A stretch of DNA of 64,000 nt. Source: Nodosilinea sp. WJT8-NPBG4 (GTDB taxonomy: Bacteria; Cyanobacteriota; Cyanobacteriia; Phormidesmidales; Phormidesmidaceae). A program made the translations under genes and the position numbers. Below the pieces are notes generated by a model. The model was not told where the DNA came from and did not search any database. It was given only the letters and a program-made list of their open reading frames with translations. The stretch's first letter is position 1. Each line of letters begins with the position of its first letter. Positions 17,765 through 27,387 of the stretch are shown piece after piece. Location: assembly GCA_019359285.1 (NCBI GenBank), contig JAHHHQ010000025.1, positions 124,001 to 188,000 on the forward strand, given 5' to 3'.

Positions 17765-18222
17765 AACGCCTCCTCAGACGTGAATTGACACCCTTGATTC
17801 TACTAGGGGCAAGTGCTTGTATTGAGGTGTTTAGCTCACGGGTGCTCTCTAGCAGTTGCAGCGCGATTGTCGAAACAGTGAGACCGGTTTTCTAGGGCTA
17901 GAGCAGGTTTAGGGCGGAGGCTGATGACCTTTAGCCCCAGCGCTGAGATTATGATTGTGGCCTAGCTAATTATGGAGCTAGCGGTAGCGGCGAGCGTGCC
18001 GACGCTTGTTGTGCTGATTGCCAACCATTACTGGGACAAGCATTAGCGTCAACAACTTAAACAGCTGGGCTTGTTCCTGCCCCCTTGGGCCTATTCCCGT
18101 CTCGAGCAAGCTGCCTGTGTCAGCATTTGCTCTCAGGTCTCAGCCGGTGGATATAGCACGACCAGCCCATCAATCTGGGATGCTGGGATTCTGTAACAAC
18201 AGACACCTCAAGGAGAATCACC
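17765..18222. other. Intergenic region upstream of cphB
   Basis: About 460 bp without a supported gene. I searched for GTAN8TAC (NtcA) and found none. A short open frame starting at 18018 overlaps the cphB start in another frame and is not convincing. AAGGAG (18211-18216) is the ribosome binding site of cphB. Confidence 0.5.
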
Positions 18223-19026
18223 ATGGGTACCGATCAACAGCTGGGCGCACTAGTCATTATTGGCGGCGCAGAAGATAAAGAAGGCGACTGCGTTGTCCTG
18301 CGAGAATTTGTCCGGGCCGCTGGCGGGGTCGATTCCCAGATTGCCGTAATGACTGCCGCCACCAGCCTGCCCGGCGAAGTGGGTGATGAGTACACTCGCG
18401 TATTTGAGCGGCTGGGGGCCAAGCGAGTCGATGTGGTGCACACCGACCGCCGGGAAGACTCTGAACGCGAGGAGAATTTGGAAAAAATCAAAGGGGCCAC
18501 CGGCATCTTCTTTACCGGTGGCGACCAGTCTCGCATCGTTGAATATATCAAAGGCACCCCTCTCAACGACGCAATTCAGCAACGCCGGCGGGAAGGGACT
18601 GTGATTGGCGGCACCAGCGCCGGGGCCGCGATGATGCCCGACGAGATGATTGTGGGGGGCGCTTCGGTGTCAAACCCCAGCGTCGATGCGGTGGAAATGG
18701 GCCCAGGCATGGGTTTCTTGCCGGGTATTGTGGTCGACCAGCACTTTGCCCAACGGGGAAGACTGGGTCGGCTGCTGGCTGCTCTGGTGCTACAGCCCGC
18801 CGTCATTGGCCTGGGCATCGACGAAAACACGGCCATCATTGTCACTGGTGATGAGTTTCAGGTTGTTGGGGCAGGCACCATCACCGTGGTCGATGAAACC
18901 ACCGCCACCCACAACAACCTGGAAGGGTTGCTCAAGGATGAACCCATTGCTCTGTGCGGCGTCAAGCTGCACATTTTGCCTCACGGCTACCGTTTTAACC
19001 TCAAAACCCTTACACCGATTGTGTAG
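18223..19026 (+). CDS. cphB: Cyanophycinase
   Basis: Exopeptidase that degrades the nitrogen-storage polymer cyanophycin (multi-L-arginyl-poly-L-aspartate) to beta-Asp-Arg dipeptides. The 267-aa protein is a serine hydrolase of peptidase family S51. The nucleophile sits in GGTSAGA at Ser132, with His174 (VDQHFAQRGR) and Glu201 (GIDENTA). These positions equal the triad described for the Synechocystis enzyme. The start is ATG at 18223 behind AAGGAG. A cyanophycin synthetase gene is not in the window. Directly downstream lie a ruined nhaC and an AstE/AspA-like hydrolase. Confidence 0.96.
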   Translation: MGTDQQLGALVIIGGAEDKEGDCVVLREFVRAAGGVDSQIAVMTAATSLPGEVGDEYTRVFERLGAKRVDVVHTDRREDSEREENLEKIKGATGIFFTGGDQSRIVEYIKGTPLNDAIQQRRREGTVIGGTSAGAAMMPDEMIVGGASVSNPSVDAVEMGPGMGFLPGIVVDQHFAQRGRLGRLLAALVLQPAVIGLGIDENTAIIVTGDEFQVVGAGTITVVDETTATHNNLEGLLKDEPIALCGVKLHILPHGYRFNLKTLTPIV

Positions 19027-19045
19027 TTGTTAGGTAGCCCAGTGC

Positions 19046-20181
19046 AGGTAGCGCTGATTTCTCAGCACTATGGCTGCCGCTATCGTGGCCCTTAAAGACG
19101 GCAATCCCTGGTCAGAGATTAGCTCTGCCGGGGGCGGGCCGTGGCCTCGGTGACTGGCACCATTTTCATTCTGCTAGCAGTGGGGGCGCTGATTGGCACC
19201 TGGAATTATGGCAGGCACCATTCCCACCTTGATTGACTACAGCATTCAGATTTTGCAGCCGAGCTGGATTTATCTAGCCTCGGCTGTCATCTGTGCGATT
19301 GTCTCGGTGGCCACTGCAACCCCTGGACGACCGAAGCACGATTGGGGTGGGGCTGTTGGGCATTACCACCGTGCTGGGGGGCTCCCAGCGATGACGGCAG
19401 AGGCCGTAACCTCGGGTGCTTACTTTGGTGACAAGACGTCTTCGCTTTCAGAGACCACGGTGCTGAGCGCTTAGCTGGTGGGCACCGACATCTACATCCA
19501 CATTTGCGCCCAGCTGTGGACTTCGGGGCCGGCCTCATCATTTCCCTGATTGTGTTTGCCATTATTAGCAGCCAGACGGATGTCACTGCGGGGTAGAAAC
19601 CGTTACCGATCGCAACCAGCTTGATCAGTTATTTTGGATTACGCCTTAAGGGCATTGGCTGGTCATGGCCAACGGCTTTAGCGAAAACTCGGGCATCGCC
19701 GATGTTCATCGCATGGTCTTTCGTGGCGGCATGGACAGCATGCTCTACACCCTGTGGATTGTTTTGGGGCCGTGACCTTTGGCACCATCATGGAAGAGTT
19801 TGGCATGCTGACCAAGCTGATTAATCCAGTGCTGCTGCGGGCGCGCACCCAGGCCCAGCTATTCGCGACGGCGGTGGCGATCTTTGTGGGTGACCAGTAC
19901 AATGCCCTGGTTCTGCCCGCCCGCATGTTTCAAAAGTGGGGGTTGCAGTCCCAAAACCTGTCGCGTCTGGCCGCCGATGCGGGTACTGTTACCTCAACCC
20001 TGATACCGTGGGAGTCTTGCGATGCTTTCGTGGCAGTGACGCTGGGAGTCTCTACATTTCTGTATTTTCCCTTCGCGGTTTTTAATATCGCCAGCCCATT
20101 TTGTCGCTGCTTTACAGCATTACGGGCTTCAAAATTGATAAGCTGCCCACCATCCCCGGCCCCACCGCTGAGGCGCTTTAG
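19046..20181 (+). pseudogene. Na+/H+ antiporter NhaC-like pseudogene
   Basis: Pieces of one NhaC-type antiporter appear in order in different frames: MAAAIVALKDGNPWSEI (from 19070), GALIGTWN and AGTIPTLIDYSIQILQPSWIYLASAVICAIVSVAT (19170-19310), and SGAYFGDKTSSLSETTVLSA (19411-19471). Then come LVGTDIYIHI and LKGIGWSW (19475-19660). A long C-terminal part (about 19754-20090) includes FGTIMEEFGMLTKLINPVL, GDQYNALVLPARMF and ADAGTVTSTLIPWESC. The last piece reads TIPGPTAEAL and stops at 20179-20181. Several frameshifts and in-frame stops separate the pieces, and the N-terminus is missing. No intact antiporter can be made. Confidence 0.82.
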
Positions 20182-20231
20182 GTCAGGGCAGTTACGCAAC
20201 CGCTGGTGTCCACAAATTCCGCTAAGCCACT

Positions 20232-21302
20232 ATGACGACTCTCATCAACCAAGGTTCCGTCTCTGACGTAGCTGAGACCATCTATACCGGCGACATCCTC
20301 CAGGGGGTGCCGGTGATCAGCCACCTGGGGGTGGGCGATCTGGCTCCAGGGCACAGCTATCGGTTTTTCTTTGAAGGAGTGCAGATGGCGACCGGCCAGC
20401 ACTGGTATGTGCCGGTGGTGGTGGCCAAGGGCGATTGCCCCGGCCCCTGCGTCGGTCTGGTGGCGGGCATCCATGGGGATGAGGTAAGCGGCATTGATGC
20501 GGCGCAGCGGGTGATGAGCCAGCTCGACCCAACGACGATGGCGGGTAGCGTGGTGGCGGTGTTGGGGGTGTCGCGCCCAGCGGTGGAGTATACGCGATCG
20601 CACTGGCTGACGGCCCAGGGTGGCGGCTCTCAGGTAGATATGAACCGGGTCTGGCCCGGCGATGAGACCGGCGTCAACGCCGCTACCCGTCATGCTGGGC
20701 TGCTGTGGAATCGCCTGCTAATCACCAACGTCGATTTGGTAATCGACTACCACACGGTGACGACAGGCAGCGACTTCACCCTGTTTCTGTTTGCCGATCT
20801 GCGGCAGCCCACGGTGCGGCAAATGGCAGAACTGTTTCCGGTCGAGCAAATCCAAAACGATCCGGGGCTGGTCGGCACCCTTGAAACCGCTCTGGTGGCG
20901 GCGGGCATTCCGGCCCTGACGGTAGAAATTGGTGGCCCTAGACGGTTCGACGCTAGCAAAATTGCTCGGGCGGTGGAGGGAACCTGCAACGTGCTCAAGC
21001 ACTACGGCTTGGTCGATGGCCCCCTGGGGCGCACCACCGCCGAGGTGGGCACGGTCTATGGCGATGCTTTGGAGACAATTCGCGCCACCACGGGCGGCTT
21101 TTTGGAGCTGCTGGTCGATCTGCGCGATCGCGTCATCCCTGACCAACCGATAGCGCTCCAGCGCAATGCCTTTGGGGATGTGGTGGCCGAGTATCGGGCC
21201 AGCGTGGTTGGCGAGATTGCTGTGGTCGCCCGCGACGCCCTCTGCGAACCCGGTTCGCGCGTAGTGCAGATTCTCTACAGTCGCAGTGAAGTTGGTTTAT
21301 GA
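20232..21302 (+). CDS. Succinylglutamate desuccinylase/aspartoacylase-family zinc hydrolase
   Basis: Predicted M14-like zinc amidohydrolase of the AstE/AspA superfamily, which removes acyl groups from N-acyl amino acids. The 356-aa protein shows the zinc site His81 and Glu84 in GIHGDEVSG, the third ligand His174 in DYHTVTTGS, the substrate Arg in VDMNRVWPG (about 136-144), and the general base Glu232 in LTVEIGG. The frame is intact even though the gene before (nhaC) and the gene after (hdeD) are broken. Being two genes after cyanophycinase raises the idea of a role in arginine or aspartate-derivative metabolism; this is inference only. Confidence 0.8.
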   Translation: MTTLINQGSVSDVAETIYTGDILQGVPVISHLGVGDLAPGHSYRFFFEGVQMATGQHWYVPVVVAKGDCPGPCVGLVAGIHGDEVSGIDAAQRVMSQLDPTTMAGSVVAVLGVSRPAVEYTRSHWLTAQGGGSQVDMNRVWPGDETGVNAATRHAGLLWNRLLITNVDLVIDYHTVTTGSDFTLFLFADLRQPTVRQMAELFPVEQIQNDPGLVGTLETALVAAGIPALTVEIGGPRRFDASKIARAVEGTCNVLKHYGLVDGPLGRTTAEVGTVYGDALETIRATTGGFLELLVDLRDRVIPDQPIALQRNAFGDVVAEYRASVVGEIAVVARDALCEPGSRVVQILYSRSEVGL

Positions 21303-21467
21303 CTATCATCAGTGTTGCCCCTAGCGATACTTCCCTGAATTTCGATGGGGCTAATACGGTTTACATCTATTAATTTCACTGACGCTTTCGCTGCATACAA
21401 TTTTCTCAGTCGTTTCATTTCACTGCTAGTCGCAAAGCTGTGAACAATGAAATGAGAGGAAACTGTC

Positions 21468-22045
21468 ATGACAACCGTTTTTTTGTCGAGCGAAGAGATT
21501 GAAAAGTCAACCAACTGAGTTATTTTTCTCAGCATTTCGCTGATTGTGCTGGGTATTTTAGCGATCGTTTCGCCGATGGTAGCCTCGGCATTTTTTTGCC
21601 GTCATGATGGGGTGGATTTCCCTGATTAGCAGCATCGTTACGATGGTTGAATCCTTTCGATCGCACCCAGTCAGAGGTTTTTGGCTCAACCTGATCGTCG
21701 GTATTTTCTATGCCATAGCAGGCCTTTACATTCTGTTTAACTTAGGAGCGGCGCTGCTGGCTCTCACCTTTGCTTTTGGCGTTTTGTTCATCGTTGAGGG
21801 TGTTTTCACCATTGTCATGGCCTTCACCCAAAAGGCTGGCCGCAGCATGTCGTGGCTAGTAGCGTTCAACGGCGTCGTTCCCTCATCTTGGGATCATGGT
21901 GCTCAATCGCTGGCCTGTTAGCGCCCTATGGCTGATCGGTCTCTATGTCGGCATTAGTCTGCTGATGAGCGGCATTAGTCTGCTGGCAGCGGCACTAGCC
22001 GCCCGCAAAGCGACGGCTGATACGACTACCGTGGCCGATGCCTAA
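21468..22045 (+). pseudogene. HdeD (DUF308) family membrane protein, disrupted
   Basis: ATG 21468 behind GAGAGG opens MTTVFLSSEEIEKSTN, then hits TGA. The same frame goes on with VIFLSISLIVLGILAIVSP. A shift near 21597 leads to VMMGWISLISSIVTMVESFRS through FNGVV (21604-21880). Two further single-base losses near 21880 and 21893 restore homology as MVLNRWPVSALWLIGLYVGISLLMSGISLL, ending at TAA 22043-22045. Put together this is a full HdeD-like six-helix protein of about 190 aa, linked in other bacteria to acid or membrane stress. At least four lesions make it a pseudogene unless the sequence is faulty. Confidence 0.75.
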
Positions 22046-22211
22046 GTAGAACTCAGCCGTGGTTTGAGTTGGTTTCAACCTGGAGAAATTCTCTCTGCGG
22101 TGGAGCGATCGCCCGAGGCAAATACTAACTTCTTAAAGCCGCCAAAGTTGATTTGGTGGCAGCTTTTATACTAATTCAACAGAGTTTTTCGTCAAAAATC
22201 TCAATAGGAGA

Positions 22212-22820
22212 CTAAACCCGGCGGCGACGGCGATCGGCAACCCAAACAATAAAAGCGATCGCACAGCTAATCAGCACTATTTTACTAACTGGGCCAAGCA
22301 ACACCTGCACCCGCTCAAACTGAGAGCCTAAAATGTAGCCTGCCACCGCCAGCGCCCCCGTCCACAGCAGGGTGCCCACGGCAGAGTAGCCCAGATAGGG
22401 CAGCAACGGCATGTGGCTCAGTCCTGCCGGCACCGACACATAGGTGCGCACTCCAGGCACCATGCGGCCTACCCCTACTATCCAGCCGCCGCCACTCTTC
22501 TGAAAAAAATCCATCGCCTTTTCAATGTCTTTAGGCTTGAGCGTCAGCCAGCGGCCGTAGCGTCTCACCCAGTCCATCATCTGCTCATGGCTAATTAGCA
22601 GACCTACCACATACCATGCTGACGCCCCAAGTAACGAGCCGAGGGACCCAGCCAAAATTACCCCAACCAGGTTCATGTCGGAGCTATCGCGGCTGACAAA
22701 CCCCGCCAGCGGCATCACCAACTCTGATGGAATGGGCGGAAACAGGTGCTCCAGCACCATCAGGCCAAAGATGCCGACATAGCCAAGAGACTCAATCCAG
22801 GTCGTGATCCAGTTGAACAT
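22212..22820 (-). CDS. DedA/SNARE-associated (VTT) family membrane protein
   Basis: Polytopic inner-membrane protein of the DedA family, involved in bacteria in membrane lipid (undecaprenyl-phosphate or phospholipid) flipping and envelope homeostasis. At 202 aa it has the usual length and the motifs FGLMVLEHLFPPIPSELVMPLAG (18-40), GSLLGASAWYVVG, the GR-rich loop VGVGRMVPGVRTYVSVPAG (115-133) with the conserved Arg residues, and GYSAVGTLLWTGALAVAGYILG. The C-terminus is a basic RRRRR tail. The start is ATG at 22820. It is monocistronic. Confidence 0.9.
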   Translation of the reverse strand: MFNWITTWIESLGYVGIFGLMVLEHLFPPIPSELVMPLAGFVSRDSSDMNLVGVILAGSLGSLLGASAWYVVGLLISHEQMMDWVRRYGRWLTLKPKDIEKAMDFFQKSGGGWIVGVGRMVPGVRTYVSVPAGLSHMPLLPYLGYSAVGTLLWTGALAVAGYILGSQFERVQVLLGPVSKIVLISCAIAFIVWVADRRRRRV

Positions 22821-23171
22821 GGGGAGGGGGACAGGTTAAAGCGGTTAGGGGCGGGCTTAAAATTTGGGATTTAACGAGAATGGGGGAAGACGCTGAGCGT
22901 AAGATAACACCTTGCGCCCCTGTGGCAGCTATTGCAGAGCATCATGCTGCTAGGCGAACACCTTGGCTGTCTCAATTAAGCGGCCTACCACCAGCCTCAA
23001 ATCTTCTTCCAAAGAATTACGCTCCCCAAACCTATGGGAGAGTTAAATTTTTAGTCCTCTATCTTTGTATAGAATGTTGGCCCTGCGCAGAGCTATTCCT
23101 CTCCTTTGAAAGAGGTCATCATCTGCCGAATTGTTTAGGGTAGTAGTCTTGAACTAGCGTTGGTGGTCACC
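22821..23171. other. Intergenic region, dedA / DUF3616 gene (divergent)
   Basis: About 350 bp. The only open frame (22880-23143, plus) has no family resemblance and an odd composition. No strong hairpin or known operator was seen. Confidence 0.45.
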
Positions 23172-24272
23172 ATGTCCAATGGATTTTTGCTCAGCCGCGC
23201 TTTACTTAAATTTCAAACCGACTCCGAGGGGCTACTAGCTGAGCTATCCGCTGTGACCCGCACCCCGGATGGTAATCTCTGGCTTGGTTCCGATGAATTT
23301 ACCACTCTGGAGCGGCTGAGCCCCATGGGCGATGGGGTCTATGGCAACCACAAAACCTTCCATCTCCAAGAATTTATTCAGCTCTTTGACAATGAGTCTG
23401 AAATTGATATTGAAGGCCTTGCCTACTGCGATGGCTATCTTTGGGTAGTAGGTTCCCACAGCTTTAAACGCACCCAAGCTAAGGGTAAAAAGCAGCACAA
23501 AGATATTCAACGGCTCTCCGAAATTGAGCATGACCCCAATCGATCGCTGCTGGCCCGGCTACCGATTCTGAATGGCGAAATTGTGCATACCTACGCCCGC
23601 TCTGATAATAAGGGCGATGCCCTCACCGCGGCCAGCTTGAAGCAGGTGAATGGCCACAATTTGTTGCTGGAGGCCCTCGCCGAAGACGAGCATCTGGGGC
23701 TATTTCTAAAGATGCAGCTGCCCTCTAAAGACAACGGCTTCGATGTCGAAGGCATCGCCGTTAGCGGCAGCAAAATCTTCTTGGGTCTGCGCGGCCCCGT
23801 GTTGCGTGGGTGGGCAATGATTCTTGAAATTGAAGTAGAAGATGCCGAACCCGGCGAACTCACGCTTAAAGATTTAGGAGAAGGGTGTCTCTACCGCAAA
23901 CACTTTCTTGACCTTAATGGTCAGGGCGTTCGCGAACTTTGTTTTTACGAAGGGGATCTACTGCTGCTGGCCGGTCCGACTATGGAGCTAGAGGGTGCCA
24001 TGCAAGTATTTCGTCTTGAAGACGTGCTTGAGCACACCAACGATACGCTGTGGAGCCAAGAATCTGGGCGGCTCAAGGTTTTGTTTGATCTACCCTTTAT
24101 CATTGGCTCTGACCACGCCGAGGGCCTCACGCTGGTGCCCTGCCTGGGCTACGACGATGGGCTAATGGTGGTCTACGATTCGCCAGACGATAGCCGCCGC
24201 CCCGACCCCAAATCAATATTTGCTGATATCTTTCAATTACCAAAGCAGACTAGCAATACTCAGATCGATTAG
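23172..24272 (+). CDS. DUF3616 domain protein
   Basis: Function unknown. The 366-aa soluble protein has the DUF3616 pattern: ELSAVTRTPDGNLWLGSDEFTTLERL near the start, DIEGLAYCDGYLWVVGSHSFKR, FDVEGIAVSGSKIFLGLRGPVLRGWA in the middle, and GSDHAEGLTLVPC near the end. The repeated (D/A)xEG(L/I) units with adjacent hydrophobic strands suggest a beta-propeller. I take ATG 23172 as the start; the frame is open to a TTG at 23160, which would add four residues. It has no signal peptide, and the neighbours give no hint of function. Confidence 0.82.
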   Translation: MSNGFLLSRALLKFQTDSEGLLAELSAVTRTPDGNLWLGSDEFTTLERLSPMGDGVYGNHKTFHLQEFIQLFDNESEIDIEGLAYCDGYLWVVGSHSFKRTQAKGKKQHKDIQRLSEIEHDPNRSLLARLPILNGEIVHTYARSDNKGDALTAASLKQVNGHNLLLEALAEDEHLGLFLKMQLPSKDNGFDVEGIAVSGSKIFLGLRGPVLRGWAMILEIEVEDAEPGELTLKDLGEGCLYRKHFLDLNGQGVRELCFYEGDLLLLAGPTMELEGAMQVFRLEDVLEHTNDTLWSQESGRLKVLFDLPFIIGSDHAEGLTLVPCLGYDDGLMVVYDSPDDSRRPDPKSIFADIFQLPKQTSNTQID

Positions 24273-24435
24273 GTGTGGTGGGCGATCGCAAATTCTGTTC
24301 CACGCTTAATTTGTTAGCAAGGTAGATGCCACTGTGCTCTATTTAAGTTGCCTCTATTTCATCTGAACTTTGGATCAAACTCAGTAGTTAGCGACTCAGC
24401 AAAGTTGAAGCCACAAACTGTTTTTGGTTTTAGAA

Positions 24436-25353
24436 CTAACTGGAACTCGAAAACTCAGGCCGCCAATAGCTATGAATACGCTTGATAAACGTTTTAGGCT
24501 CCTCGCTGTAGAGTTTTTTCCCTAAACCCTTAGCGTGCTGATGCAGCTTATTTTGGCGATGAGCTAGCAGGGGCATGAGCACCTGCGAGTGAGCATCGCT
24601 GAGCGCCAGATTTGAGGGGTGATGTCGCAAAAAGTGTTGCAGAACAGCACTGTCATGGCCGTCGCCCAACAGTTCAGAGAGGTAGTGAGCTTCTGAGCCA
24701 AGAGTTTCCATGACGGGGGGCCAAATTTGCTTTAATAGACAGGAGTTGTACCACAGATCTTTAACCCGCTTGCGCCAATCGTGAAACGCCTCGTCTCCAC
24801 CATCTTTGTAGGCGGCGTGAAATCGATCGCGTCCCTGACTATAAACTTGCTCTAGGCTCTTAGAAACAGCTTTCCAACCCTTTTGATGAAGGGTGAGCTG
24901 GTTTAGTCGAGCCCTACTCGCTTCTAAGTCAGCTAAAACAGGCGCGATCGCATCACCGCCATCAATCAGTGCCTGTAGTTCAGACTTATAAAGATCTTTG
25001 AGACTGTCCTGCAGCTCAGAAAGTCCCTTGTTCTCAAGCGATATTCCATAAATCTCGATTAGGTCATTCAAGGTTTTTTGATAAACAGCACCATCTCGGG
25101 CCGGAGCAAGAGCTTGCCCAATGCTTCTCAGCTGATCGTTCTCTCGCTGGTAAGTCTTCTCACCTATAGACTTTCGCACCAGTCGCAGCACCGCTCGTCC
25201 CTTCTTTAAGCGCTTGCGCGTGCTATGGATCGCCTTTTCAGGGTCTTTTCGAATGCCATCACTCAGCTCTTGGATTGCTTTCTCAAGCTGCTCGTTAAGA
25301 ATGCGCTGAACATTGGCCTCAACGGTGCTGTCAGTGAGAAATTGATAGGGCAT
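24436..25353 (-). CDS. CHAD domain protein
   Basis: The whole 305-aa protein is a CHAD domain (conserved histidine alpha-helical domain), an all-helical fold that binds inorganic polyphosphate. Conserved residues are seen in HSTRKRLKKGRAVLRLVR (about 43-60), ARDGAVYQKTL, FHDWRKRVKDLWYNSCLL (about 190-207) and LGDGHDSAVLQHFL. The basic and His residues in those helices form the polyphosphate surface in known structures. No CYTH domain is attached. It lies 11 bp after the DUF6335 gene on the same strand, so the two are probably co-transcribed. Confidence 0.9.
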   Translation of the reverse strand: MPYQFLTDSTVEANVQRILNEQLEKAIQELSDGIRKDPEKAIHSTRKRLKKGRAVLRLVRKSIGEKTYQRENDQLRSIGQALAPARDGAVYQKTLNDLIEIYGISLENKGLSELQDSLKDLYKSELQALIDGGDAIAPVLADLEASRARLNQLTLHQKGWKAVSKSLEQVYSQGRDRFHAAYKDGGDEAFHDWRKRVKDLWYNSCLLKQIWPPVMETLGSEAHYLSELLGDGHDSAVLQHFLRHHPSNLALSDAHSQVLMPLLAHRQNKLHQHAKGLGKKLYSEEPKTFIKRIHSYWRPEFSSSS

Positions 25354-25364
25354 AGCTGTGATAG

Positions 25365-25811
25365 TTAAGACTCAGGATCCTTAGAATCCGGATCGAGTTC
25401 AAACCGTTGGGCGTCCCGACGATTCATTTCGTTGAGGACGCCAACGGGGTGCTCAGGCTGAGCACTGATGCCTACAGCGTCAGTTAGAGCATCAACATCA
25501 TTTTGCTCTGGGGTGGGTGTTGTACCACCAACGGCCTCTTCTCCCACCGTTTCGGCTCGCCCGGCATCGGCATCAGGGTCACCCCCCGTCAAGGGGCTAA
25601 TCGTTTCCATATCGTTATCGGCGGTTACTTCAGCCCCAAGGTGCGCACTGTCATCGCTCTGCCCAACCCGAGCATCTTCAACCTCAGCCTGACCGGACGG
25701 TAGGTGAATTACTGGCTCGTTGGACGGCGGTGGCGCTGCATCTATCTCATGGGGGAGAAGCTTTTCAGTGAGATCAGATTGTTGTGAGTTCATCGAGTTA
25801 TCGTTAGCCAT
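25365..25811 (-). CDS. DUF6335 family acidic protein
   Basis: Cyanobacterial protein of unknown function, 148 aa, strongly acidic and probably disordered in its first half. The conserved DUF6335 core reads SPLTGGDPDADAGRAETVGEEAVGGTTPTPEQNDVDALTDAVG (about 73-115). The tail NRRDAQRFELDPDSKDPES matches the usual ERDxxRWELDPxSxEDY ending. It stands just upstream of the CHAD gene on the minus strand. The start is ATG at 25811. Confidence 0.78.
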   Translation of the reverse strand: MANDNSMNSQQSDLTEKLLPHEIDAAPPPSNEPVIHLPSGQAEVEDARVGQSDDSAHLGAEVTADNDMETISPLTGGDPDADAGRAETVGEEAVGGTTPTPEQNDVDALTDAVGISAQPEHPVGVLNEMNRRDAQRFELDPDSKDPES

Positions 25812-26053
25812 AAAATCAAGGCCGCATCGTACCGTTGTGACCGCAGCGACAACACTATGACATCAAGGCAAAGGCGCTTGTAGTCAAACATTTGCCGCCG
25901 CTGTTGCTGTCAACCCTGAGGAATTAGTCCACGTTAGCAATCTTGCCAGCGCAAATTTATCATCCTATGGATGGATTTATAATGCTTTTTTGTCTTCAAC
26001 GCTACAAGAAAGTAGCGGTTTCGCTAGCAAACATTTGCTCAAAAGTGGGGAGA

Positions 26054-26491
26054 TTATGGTTGTTGCATAAGGCTTTCGGCAAATTTAGCCAGACGTAGAA
26101 TAATCAGGGCAAATCCTGTGCTTAAAAAACCCAGCTGCCATAGCCCTAGCCCAGCGGCGACCCCGGCGTCAGCAGATACCCAAATGGCCGTGGCAGAGGT
26201 CAGCCCTCGCACCCGATCCTCCCGAAAAATAGTCTCTGCTCCCACAAACCCAACCCCAGTAATAATGCCTTGAAGGATACGACCCATGGCGCTATTATCC
26301 ACCTGGGCCATGCCGCTTTGAATGGTTACTAAAACAAATAGAGCAGTCCCTAGGGAGAGCAACATGTTTGTCCTTAGACCAGCAGCTTTGCGGCTAAATT
26401 CTCTATCGACACCAATCACAGCTCCCAGGACAATAGCGACGGCCAATCGACCGGTAACATCTATCCAAGAGATGGGTGAAAGGGGAATCAT
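26054..26491 (-). CDS. MgtC/SapB family membrane protein
   Basis: Small polytopic inner-membrane protein; MgtC relatives affect magnesium homeostasis and F-type ATPase activity in pathogens, but the role in cyanobacteria is not known. The 145-aa length fits the short SapB form. The family motif LGAVIGVDREFSRKAAGLRTNMLLSLGTALF is at about 22-52. It is followed by ILQGIITGVGFVGAETIFRE and VRGLTSATAIWVSADAGVAAGLG. About four helices. Its ATG overlaps the stop of the upstream BrkB gene by 4 bp (26488-26491), so translation is probably coupled. Confidence 0.9.
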   Translation of the reverse strand: MIPLSPISWIDVTGRLAVAIVLGAVIGVDREFSRKAAGLRTNMLLSLGTALFVLVTIQSGMAQVDNSAMGRILQGIITGVGFVGAETIFREDRVRGLTSATAIWVSADAGVAAGLGLWQLGFLSTGFALIILRLAKFAESLMQQP

Positions 26492-27387
26492 GACTGCTCG
26501 GGCGATGGATCTCGCTGAACAGTATACTTGTTGGGTTTAATCTGCGAGCCAAAGCGACGGCTGTAAACCTGGGTGAGTTCGGCTCCATAGAACAAAATTT
26601 GGGCCGAATAAAACACCCAAACCAGCAAAATTATTACGGAGCCTGCTGCCCCATAGGACGAGCCAAAACTGCTGTTGCCTAAGTAGAGACCTATCAAATA
26701 TTTGCCTACCGAAAATAAAATGGCGGTAGCAGCGGCCCCAAACCAAACATCGCGCCAGGCAATAATTGCGTCGGGCAAATACTTAAACATCATGGCAAAG
26801 AGCAGGGTGGTTAGACCAAAGGCCAGCACAAAATTGAGGAGCTGAACCAGAGCATCTAACCCCGGCATTAGGGTGTTGAGGTAACCTGAGAACCCAGAGA
26901 TCGCCGAACTGGCAATCAGTGACACCAGCAGCAGAAAGCCTATGACGAGCACCATTCCCAACGACAACAGTCGCTTGCGAAGCTGAGTGATCAGGCTAAT
27001 TCCAGGGCGAGCTTCCAAATTCCAAATCGTGTTGAGCGACAGTTGTAGTTGTGACAGCACCCCCGTAGCGCCCACCACCAACAGCACAACGCTAATGACT
27101 GAAGCTAGCCAGCCAGAGCTTTCCCCAGGGCGATTGGCGTTGTCGAGCACGGTGCGCACAAAGTCGGCGCTGGCCCCACCCATCAGAGATTCGACTTGGC
27201 CCATGAGCTGGTCACGTACGGCGCCGTTATCAAAGAATAGGCTGGCGATCGCGATCGCTAAAATCAGCAGAGGCGCTAGAGAAAATAGGGTGTAGTAGGC
27301 CAGTGCAGCGGCCAATTGTGAAGCCTGGTCTTGGTTCCACTCCTTAAAAGCCTGCTTGAGTAGTTGCCAAACCTGTTTCGGACTCAT
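26488..27387 (-). CDS. YihY/BrkB family membrane protein
   Basis: Predicted inner-membrane protein of 299 aa with about six helices. The N-terminal FKEWNQDQASQLAAALAYYTLFSLAPLLILAIAI (about 14-47) is the YihY/BrkB signature, and GSSYGAAGSVIILLVWVFYSAQILFYGAELTQVYSRRFGS (about 242-281) is the conserved C-terminal block. The family was once called ribonuclease BN in error; its substrate is unknown. A cytoplasmic tail ends with QRDPSPEQS. It is first in a two-gene unit with mgtC. Confidence 0.9.
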   Translation of the reverse strand: MSPKQVWQLLKQAFKEWNQDQASQLAAALAYYTLFSLAPLLILAIAIASLFFDNGAVRDQLMGQVESLMGGASADFVRTVLDNANRPGESSGWLASVISVVLLVVGATGVLSQLQLSLNTIWNLEARPGISLITQLRKRLLSLGMVLVIGFLLLVSLIASSAISGFSGYLNTLMPGLDALVQLLNFVLAFGLTTLLFAMMFKYLPDAIIAWRDVWFGAAATAILFSVGKYLIGLYLGNSSFGSSYGAAGSVIILLVWVFYSAQILFYGAELTQVYSRRFGSQIKPNKYTVQRDPSPEQS

